A stretch of DNA of 64,000 nt from Plazaster borealis (Eukaryota > Echinodermata > Asteroidea > Forcipulatida > Labidiasteridae): positions 15,402,501 through 15,466,500 of the forward strand of contig CM037459.1 in the NCBI GenBank assembly GCA_021014325.1, written 5' to 3'. The notes under the pieces are model-generated. The model was not told the DNA's origin. It made no database searches and worked only from the letters and a program-made list of their open reading frames with translations. This document shows, one piece after another, positions 56,146 through 64,000 of the stretch; the first letter of the stretch is position 1, and each line of letters begins with the position of its first letter. A program made the translations under genes and the position numbers.

Positions 56146-57400
56146 ACATTAGGATAAGGACTCAGCCTACAGGCACTCTGTTTAAATCCACTGAGTGGCA
56201 GAACCACAGTCTTTCATTGCTCGGAAATCTGTGACGTACTTTTCCTCCCTCTTTTTTACACTTTACTTTTATTATTGAACCGCAACGAAAATAACAAACC
56301 GGTCTCTCTCGAATCTGCACAGACTGGGACCTATCTATGGATTCTTTTAGATCCTACCTCCATGGAATCGCCCACACCCGCAAATGAAGATTGCCCCAAA
56401 TTAAGGCATGGAAGCATGTTATTGCCATAGATTAATAACAGGTTCTGAAAAAATATCCTCGCAGTCTCACTCCATTACATCTATCTACCATGGAGGTCTA
56501 CTTACTCAGCTCAGATCAGGAGTTACTGATCCTCAGGGAAACTCACTGATGAGTGATGATGCAACACTGACAATAAAATGTATCATGGATGGATGGCTCC
56601 TTCTGTCATGCTGTCACGCAATGACAAGGACACTGGGGAAAAAATCTCGGCATAAAAACGTGAGTTTCTTTTCGAAAACAAATGTCACCTCCTGGAGGTA
56701 CGTGGGCGTAGGGCCAAGGATCGGAGGAAGTCCGGAGAATTTGGCACTATTAATGGGGCTAGAGTGAACTCACATCCAGGAAAGCTGAATGGGGAAAGGC
56801 TCAAGGGAAGAATGAACGTGCTTGACGCCACGCGTCCCACTGATATGAAGTAAAGTTAAGACTTTACCTTTCTCCATCCATGCAGCCATGGAATCCGACC
56901 TCCATGTTTTCTTCCACCGATTATTTCACCGATCCAAGCATGGTTTGATTTTGCTTCTCAAAATAAAGTATTGTTTTATGTCGGTTTTCCTAGGACCTGC
57001 CAGGGACTAGCTGTACGGTCTGCATCAACAGACTCCCAAACCTTCATACGTAAAAAATAGGAGGTTGACCTATGCATGGCATGATGGCAGGCCTTGTTTT
57101 GGATGGACCGGACCATTTTCGACTGTTGAAGTTAAGACGGAGTGCGTATTTTTTAATTATTTGTTTTCTTAAAAAAAATTGTTTTAAATTTAGATTAAAT
57201 TGTAAATAACAATTTTAAATTTTAAAATGCTAACTAGACTTTAGTAATTATCATACAAATGTATCTCTATTACTTAGCAAGGTTTGTAAAATGATATTAT
57301 AACAATCTTAAAAATCTCGTCAACTATATTTTTTTACCCATTATGAAAGTTGAACATTCCAAAATAATGACATGTCAAAAAGATGTGCTCTCCACGCGAC
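56146..57400. other. Intergenic region between the CARF-like gene and SMC5
   Basis: Short chance frames only. The missing first exon and promoter of the divergent CARF-like gene should lie in 54.3-57.5 kb, but no exon was recognised. Confidence 0.4.
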
Positions 57401-57598
57401 CCTCGACCTCGACCTCGCTAGCTAGCTAGCTCTCGACTCTCGGCCGGAAATAAACGACGTGTTTTGTGTTGTGCGGCGGGAAAAAAAATAACAGGCGATT
57501 TTTACGCACTGTTCTGTGGATTGGCACTGCTGAAAATTATATAGTGTCCTAATTTCCTAATTACATAATACAGTGATACTGCCTGATGATAGAAAAAT
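57400..57598 (+). promoter_or_regulatory. Probable SMC5 promoter and 5' UTR
   Basis: A CG-containing block directly upstream of the SMC5 start includes a short (CTAG)n run and GGCCGGAAAT at 57442, an ETS-type core. TATA is not evident. Inferred from position; the gene to the left is divergent. Confidence 0.35.
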
Positions 57599-57798
57599 AT
57601 GTCGACAAAAAGTAGAAAGAACATACGAAGTTCTCATGAGCAGTTGGGGAGGAATCGCAATCGAAATGATTCTACGACGATGGTTAATGGAGTCGCCACC
57701 ACCAGCTGCAGTAGTGGCAGTGGGCAGCCGACAGTCACTGAAAACTCAAAGGGTTATGTGGAAGGATCGATTGTGCGAATTCTGATGGAAAATTTTGT
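57599..57798 (+). CDS. SMC5: SMC5, structural maintenance of chromosomes protein 5, exon 1
   Basis: Starts MSTKSRKNIRSSHEQLGR, a variable basic/Ser-rich tail, and ends YVEGSIVRILMENFV, which matches the conserved start of the SMC5 ATPase head (human F-V-E-G-S-I-V-R-I-S-M-E-N-F). The donor TTTTGT|GTAAAT is phase 2 and joins the next exon to give MENFVTYD. SMC5 pairs with SMC6 and NSE subunits in the SMC5/6 complex, which acts in nuclear DNA repair, recombination and control of extrachromosomal DNA. About 207 of roughly 1,050-1,100 residues lie in this window. Confidence 0.93.
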
Positions 57799-57949
57799 GT
57801 AAATAACTGTCTAGTGTCTGTACTAACTATAAACATAGAGCTTGCTCTATGCTGTCTACCCTAGTAAAAAAAACTTACAAATATAAGTTTGGTTTACTTG
57901 AACTTGTCAATGCTTGTCAATGCTTGATTTGAATGTTTTCTGTTTAGCG

Positions 57950-58316
57950 GTAGGCCCTATAGGCCTACATAGGCCTAAGTTTTCAAATTCATACCACTGA
58001 AAATTACCACAGCTTTTTTAGCACTGCAGTTCATATCAACATGCATGGCAAAAAGAAATCGGCAAAAATACCGAATCCGACTGCTGCCACAATGTATGTG
58101 TGTAAGTGAATTTTAAGTAGTAAAATCTGCTTTGTCTAGTCTGGAAAAGTAAAATCTACTTTTTAGATGGAAGACAAGAAGAAAAGGTGAAAAACGCACC
58201 ATGAAACAATGTTCAATCTTTCTTAATTTAGAAAGCAGATGTCCACTTTTCACCTTCCATCCTGTAGTTTGTCCTACTTCAATTTTGCAGGTTAACCAAT
58301 CAAGCTCGATACTCGA
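57950..58316. other. SMC5 intron 1, left part
   Basis: No exon recognised; contains AGGCCTA-type words typical of this genome. Confidence 0.4.
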
Positions 58317-59033
58317 CACAATAGACTGTGCAAGTCTCGGGCGCATTCGAACTTCCGGGACCGTTGTGGTTCCAACCATATGGAGTTTACGTGGGCAGGA
58401 TTTTGTGTCATCATTTCTTCTAGTTTAACGTAGTTTATGACCATGAAAATTATACATATTGTATGGAATGTAATACTCGGTGATAAAAAAAATGTGAAAG
58501 TAAAATCAATTCAACAATATAACAAACAAAAAACGATAATTAAACTTGACCTCAGCTTCTGGTTGCTGTAAAAAATTAAGAATTTTGTGCTCGCCTCCGA
58601 TCACAAAACTTATGTCTACGCATGTTTTGGATGCGAAATGATAATTGCCAGATGCTGTAATTGCAATGCGAAGCCTTTTCATTGCAGTCTATGGTTGTTG
58701 AGGTGTCAGAGTCTTCTAATAAACTGCGCTAAGCGTTAATTTTACGCCCGTGTGACCATTGCGAATCCGCGTAAGGGGTTTCTAAAAATTCAAGATCATT
58801 TAAGCATCCTTGTCCCAGAGTTTTAATTTTGTTTCAACAATAATTAACACATACTTTCTGTATTTATTATAAAAGCTAAAACTAATTAATCTAAATTGTA
58901 ATGATTATTTTTGTTGTTCAGATTTTGTCATAAGATAATTATATTTAAAAACAAAGATTTGATTTCAGGAAAAAAAATGTTCTTCGTTTGACGTGTTTTC
59001 TCGTACTGATACGCGCGAGACTTGCACAGTCTA
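58317..59033. mobile_element. TIR element, ATAGACTGTGCAAGTCTCG ends
   Basis: The left end AATAGACTGTGCAAGTCTCG is mirrored at the right by CGCGAGACTTGCACAGTCTAT. The same termini bound the shorter element at 62468-62612. It lies in SMC5 intron 1. Confidence 0.75.
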
Positions 59034-59075
59034 TAACCATAGCTGTGGCATCCAGAGTTTGGGATTTTCTGCAAT

Positions 59076-59371
59076 AGACCCATTGCATATGACATCACAC
59101 TCTCAAAAAGGAGGCAGATCATTGGACGATAGCTGTTCTCTGTGCGTAAAAACGTGAGCGTGACCTCAGCGTATCTGTAGCGTTTCGCGTTATGCAAGGG
59201 GGACCTATTGATTTCTATAGACCCCGGAACGCGCCTCCGAACAATGCGCGTCATTTTGGGTGTCAAAACTCTCTTTTGTGCATGTTTGTATACAATTTTG
59301 ACACCCAAAATGACACCCAGCAGGATGGGCGCATGTGAGTACGCTGCGCGTTGTGCAATGGGTCTATTGAG
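59076..59371. mobile_element. MITE bounded by CAATAGACCCA / TGGGTCTATTG
   Basis: Left end GCAATAGACCCATTGCATATG, right end GTGCAATGGGTCTATTG. The interior repeats the GGCAGATCATTGGACGA block of the 24.5-kb element and has a hairpin CATTTTGGGTGTCAAAA / TTTTGACACCCAAAATG at 59251-59312. Confidence 0.8.
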
Positions 59372-60162
59372 GGGAAATGTTAACCAAACCAACATGACCA
59401 AGGCCAACCCGCAGGACTTTCTCTGTAAACTTTGAGGAAAGAATTGACCTTTAAATGGGGCAACAAATGTGTGATATTATAAGCACTGTATCCATGTTTT
59501 TCTGAGTCCTGCAGGTAGAATTAAAGCCCTCAACAGTCTGCATTACTGCTTTACTGCTAGTAATAGTAGGAACTATCCTTGACCACCTACAACTTTCCCC
59601 AAGCACGCATGACAAGTTTGAGTCCTTTTTTTTAATTTGTAGCTCGGGGCATTGCAGGGCTTGAAATTTACACTGGACCATGTGCCCATGATTTTAGCAT
59701 TGGGCCAGTAAAATCATGACTGGACAAGTCCGGCGGTCTTGTGTTTTTATTCAAATGTTGACTTTCAGTCTGATAAAAATATTTCAATTCTGATGTTGAG
59801 TATTGAAGAACATTTACCCATAATACAAATGAGATAAATCTTCTCTTAGTGCTTGTCGTATTAAAACAGTTTGAATGTTAAATGTGTAGGTATTTTTTCC
59901 CCTGTTTTCAATTCTGGTCTTGAAAACAAAATTCTGGTCCAGCAAACATTTTTAGCTCCAAGCAGTTGTTTTCTCAAAAAGTTCAAGCTTTCGAGCGCAA
60001 TTTGCAAGTAATTCCACTAGGAATAGAATAAGATTAGTTAGAATAATGTGTTGTTGTTTTTAAAACCGAAAGTGCCGTGTACTTAAAGACCTTGCAATTG
60101 CAACTACTGTAAGCTAAGACTTTGTAGACGTACATGTACTACACATTTTCAAACACTGTTAA

Positions 60163-60423
<261 letters not shown>

Positions 60424-61393
60424 TGAAACCTATACATTATCTTCATAGCATTTTTCCAGTGGTGTAATCATAGATTGCAATGCTACTGTGTACTAATGCT
60501 TTGCGAGCTGCAAAGCACTGTTTTTAGCAGAGTGAGGCTGGATGAATGACGATTTCCATTCATCTGTCCATGGGTTGTCTGGCTGTCCACATTCAGTATA
60601 AATATTTAGCAAATATGCAAAATATGGTAAAAGTTGTTGCATGTTTAAACGTTGACAGTCAATTAAAGTCTGATACTCCACTGTGCTGCATGGCCTTAAC
60701 ATGTCCATGTGAAATCCAAAGCCCTAGCAGACTTCAGTGCATACACTTGTGCATTAAGCAAGGAACATGCACATGTTTAATGCCAAGTGTTGAGGTTGGT
60801 GTAAACCAGTTCACCTCACATTTTGTTTCTACTGCATGTACATGCATGTACATGTACATGTAGGAGGGTTTTCATTTCAACTGCGTTGCATTTTGATGCT
60901 TTCAGCATCTGCCTTGAAAACTATAAAACTCATGAGAATGACAGTGATTCAATGTTTGTCACAGTAACGTTTCTCATTTGACTATACTGCTCTTGCGATA
61001 TTGCTGGTGCCTGACTGTTGCCCCATTTTACAACTTGTACAACCTGAGTGTTGTACCATGGAGCCGTATGTACATTATTACCATTGCCGTAGGCGGCCAA
61101 TGGGACTGCCTGGACAAGTCCCTTTTCTCTGTGGGTGGTAATATTTTTAAATATTATAAATTTATACATTGAACTTTTACACTAGAGAGCACTGTGAGTT
61201 TTTGTGTTTGTAAACTGCTTCAGTAATTTAATAGTTTCATAAATATTAAATACTAAGCATAACGACAATTGTTATCTATCTTATGATGTATTGATTGTGA
61301 AAATCCATGGACTAGTTCAAGAGTTAAGATTTTTTGAAATATTAAACTTTGAATCAATGTGACCATCCATGTTTATTTTTGTTGAATTGACAG

Positions 61394-61609
61394 GTGGGGG
61401 AGTTTGTCAAACATGGTAGCAACAGAGCAGTCATTGAGCTTGAGATTTACAAATCACCCAAGAATGTCACCATTAAACGTGAAATAACCAAACAAGGGAA
61501 TAAGACGTCTTGGTCTCTCAATGGGGTTCGCTGCAACATGAGTGATGTCAAAGAAAAAGTGAAGAGTCTTAATATTCAGATTGGTAATCTTTGTCAGTTT
61601 CTACCACAG
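61394..61609 (+). CDS. SMC5: SMC5 exon 3
   Basis: 72 codons, phase 0 at both ends, from a TTGACAG acceptor to CAG|GTGAGT. Reads VGEFVKHGSNRAVIELEI, then TIKREITKQGNKTSWSLNG and NIQIGNLCQFLPQ. The N-I-Q-V/I-G-N-L-C-Q-F-L-P-Q block is the SMC5 signature with the Q-loop Gln. Confidence 0.95.
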
Positions 61610-61702
61610 GTGAGTGTCTTAAAAATCGTAGTCCAAATTGGTTGAGATTGTTTAACGAACATTTTCAGCTCAATAGATGTTAAATTTGCATCGGGGATAA
61701 AG

Positions 61703-61937
61703 AATATTATATTTGGTTTTACCCGTACATATAGGATTCGAACTGCCTCTAGCTACCAGGCAATCTCAGTGGTCTAGTAGGTAAGACATCTGCTCTAGAA
61801 TGGCAAAGGTCGTGGGTTCGAATCCCACCAGAGTAATATGCCAGTGATTTTTTTCACAGGACTCGGGGGGAAAGTACTGAGTATACAGTGCTTTACACAC
61901 ATCGGTGTACGGGTAAAACCAAATATAATATTTTCAG
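61703..61937 (+). mobile_element. TIR element carrying a tRNA-like module
   Basis: The ends AATATTATATTTGGTTTTAC and GTAAAACCAAATATAATATT are exact inverses, and the match extends through CCCGTACA/TGTACGGG. Inside, 61768-61836 has a tRNA-like A box (TGGTCTAGTAGG) and a perfect B box (GGTTCGAATCC). It is therefore a tRNA-derived, pol III-promoter-bearing unit within a DNA-transposon-like frame. It lies in SMC5 intron 3. Confidence 0.75.
61768..61840 (+). ncRNA. tRNA-like sequence (SINE-type pol III promoter)
   Basis: Contains TGGTCTAGTAGGTAAGACAT (A box region) and GTGGGTTCGAATCCCACC, a T-arm with a perfect 5-bp stem. The anticodon arm and acceptor stem are not clearly canonical, so this is a tRNA-derived repeat rather than a functional tRNA gene. 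Confidence 0.6.
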
Positions 61938-62467
61938 CTCAGTCTGGTAATTTATTTTTTATTTTTTATTTTTTTTTTAACAAAATGCTGGGAAAGATTT
62001 TTGTATTGTGAACTACAATCATTGCAAATACATCATGTTATTTAAACATTAATTCAGGTATTGTAAAAAAATAACAGCTGAACAAGGTTTCTTTATATTC
62101 AAAGTTCATACACTGCAATTGCAGTCTACTCTGCTCTACTCTGATTTTTTGGAATACACTAGACATGATGATAAACGTAGTACATTGGAAGTGCAGTATA
62201 TTGTCTGGTCAAAGTAAACACAAATTTGCAGGGATGAGAAATTTCAGACTTTTGTCTGAATTCATAATCTTTATGCCTACGTAGTGAGAAAAAACACTTC
62301 TCTCCAGATAAATATAAATCCTGCTCTTGAATCTACTTCTCTAGTACTGAGGTTACTGTTCCCAGAAGCTCCTTGAAATCTATAACTCCAGGGGTTATCA
62401 AAAGGTAGAAATGTCATCATTTCAAAATAAACTACATGTACATGTATGATCCAAGTTTCAGACTTAT

Positions 62468-62612
62468 ATAGACCGTGCAAGTCTCGCGCGTATTCGAACA
62501 TTTTTGGGACCACTTTGGTCCCACGTACGATGCTTTAACGCGTGAAGGAAACAAACTCAAGCACTTTAACGGGTCCCAATGTTCGAATACGCACGAGACT
62601 TGCACAGTCTAT
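62468..62612. mobile_element. Short TIR element, second copy of the ATAGACTGTGCAAGTCTCG family
   Basis: The ends ATAGACCGTGCAAGTCTCGC and GCACGAGACTTGCACAGTCTAT pair inversely. Inner arms also pair (CGTATTCGAACATT / AATGTTCGAATACG). It lies in SMC5 intron 3. Confidence 0.8.
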
Positions 62613-63062
62613 TGTCAGCAATGACTCTTACCTGTCATGCAGAGCTGTGAGTTTACTTTTGTTTGGTCTTGACTGATTTTCTGGCAGACTGTGTAGATGT
62701 GAGTTGAGGGGCAAACAATTTTTGCAGGTTAGGTGGCTGTTGAATGTAATTTTATTGTGACTTTGTATTAAATGTTATTGTGATTTGGTTCTGTTATGAA
62801 GGGTTGATGTCTTGTTTGATGTTTAAATTCATAGCCTTGCTATTCATTTACAGGCCCAGAGTCCCCCAGCATAACTGATCAAACACCCATTCATACTGGA
62901 TTTAGTGACGGCCCATTTCCCAAGGCAAACGAAGTTCAGTCCTTTTCTGTGGATCCACCCCTGCCACTGTACGAAGTCAATATAAATGAATTGAAAACAC
63001 TGTTTTTGAGATGATGTTGGAATTTCTAAAACTCCTCAAGTTGACTTTCCTTTTTCCTGCAG

Positions 63063-63125
63063 GACAAAGTTGTGGAGTTTGCCAATATGGGTAACATTGA
63101 ATTGCTTGAAAACACAGAAAAAGCT
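63063..63125 (+). CDS. SMC5: SMC5 exon 4
   Basis: 21 codons after TTTCCTGCAG, reading DKVVEFANMGNIELLENTEK and ending GCT|GTAAGT in phase 0. It matches the human [20 protein letters not shown] block. Later exons lie beyond the window. Confidence 0.93.
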
Positions 63126-64000
63126 GTAAGTGTGTAGATCAGTAGTCTATATGTTGCATATATTTGTGTAGTTATTGTGGCACTGCAGTCAGGCCTGTGT
63201 CCTTCAGCAAAACACTTTACCATAGTGTACTCATATTTACCGAGTTGCATAAATTGGTCCATGAAAAAGTTGGGGGAGTTATGCAATAGTACTCATTAGC
63301 TGATCTTTGTTTCATACCTGCAGCGAGTTGAGAAAGCTTGATATTTCGTTTAACTAAAATTTGAAGTAAGCTTGGCCGATATTGGTTTTGGTCATCCATG
63401 ATATGTCATTAGAAATGTATCACGATATTCAAATTATCGCTATTAATTGAGACATCAATACAATTTTGCGCTTAAGAGCTAATGACCACACGATTGTGCT
63501 CACAATGTACAGCATAGAGAGAATCCTGTAATCATTACCTAAAACCTGTCTCAGGCCGTGTCCAAATTAATGGCTTTTGGTCACAATTTTGGTCACACCC
63601 TTTTGATAAAGTGTGACACACTGGAAATGGTAGGTTGAGGTAAGGCAATTTTTTTTTTTATTACTTGTATAACGGAATCGCCGCTCAAAAAAAAAATAGT
63701 GTTTTGGAATTCCTTTTTTTTTTTTTTTACTGTATTATAATGTAAGATTTATTTCCTCTCAATTTTTTTTGTTTTTTTGTTTCGGGGTTTTTGTTTTACG
63801 GGGTTCTTGAGCGAAGTCAAAATGATGTGCTAAAGACGCAATGGTTTTAGCGAGAAACGATTATACATTTACATATATAACCCTAAATGCACAGGCTATA
63901 GTTTTTTATATAAACTGCTTACAAAAAGTTAGGAAACTTTTTTTAATCAAGTATATTTTTATTATTTATTACTTTCTTTGTATATGTTATATATCAATGC
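63126..64000. other. SMC5 intron 4 (incomplete)
   Basis: No exon is recognised up to the window end. Poly-T runs occur at about 63650 and 63713-63730. Confidence 0.5.

Noticed and set aside
56408..56767. Plus-strand frame of 119 codons between the two genes
   Set aside because: No family resemblance, no splice context and skewed composition; likely chance.
61768..61840. A functional tRNA gene
   Set aside because: The A and B boxes and T-arm are good, but the acceptor stem and anticodon arm are not canonical and the copy is embedded in an inverted-repeat element.

Overview
The window is nuclear DNA of a metazoan. It has split genes with canonical GT/AG junctions, long introns, an AT-rich background and very many DNA transposons. 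The repeat families and the recurrent word AGGCCTA(C) look like echinoderm DNA, most likely a sea star; that assignment is recalled from experience and was not tested.

Gene content is low. At the left edge a minus-strand exon encodes a secreted precursor with a poly-Ser tract, a dibasic cleavage site and the start of a cystine-knot domain, resembling a neurotrophin or Spaetzle factor. At 20.29-20.74 kb two plus-strand exons end a gene I do not recognise. From 54.3 kb down to 23.3 kb the minus strand carries (a) a multi-exon gene of the CARF/ALS2CR8-like family, (b) a URAD-like copy that has lost the catalytic His, and (c) an intact-looking URAD gene (OHCU decarboxylase, uric acid to allantoin) ending in a peroxisomal targeting tripeptide. 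On the right, plus-strand SMC5 starts at 57.6 kb and runs off the window. All assigned exons join in phase, checked by hand.

Most of the rest is mobile DNA: a broken Ty3/gypsy element (about 12.1-16.8 kb, minus) with two later insertions; a CR1/L2-type LINE (26.6-29.9 kb, minus) inside the URAD intron; LINE fragments at 8.4 and 16.8-18 kb; a LINE-type ORF1 gene (40.1-41.5 kb) without ORF2; and many MITE-like or foldback elements.

The most unusual region is 41.5-50.95 kb, inside the CARF-like intron. It is a head-to-tail array of about 1-1.15 kb units. Each unit starts with a palindrome followed by AGCTGTTTCG and ends with a hairpin built on the inverse of that word. Stems vary between units while pairing is kept. 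This resembles non-autonomous Helentrons (HINE/DINE-1 type). One unit is split by a 3.78-kb THAP-type DNA transposon with a clean 8-bp target duplication.

Main hypotheses: a pseudo-enzyme URAD paralogue possibly spliced to the CARF-like exons, the covarying hairpin array, and several perfect long palindromes.
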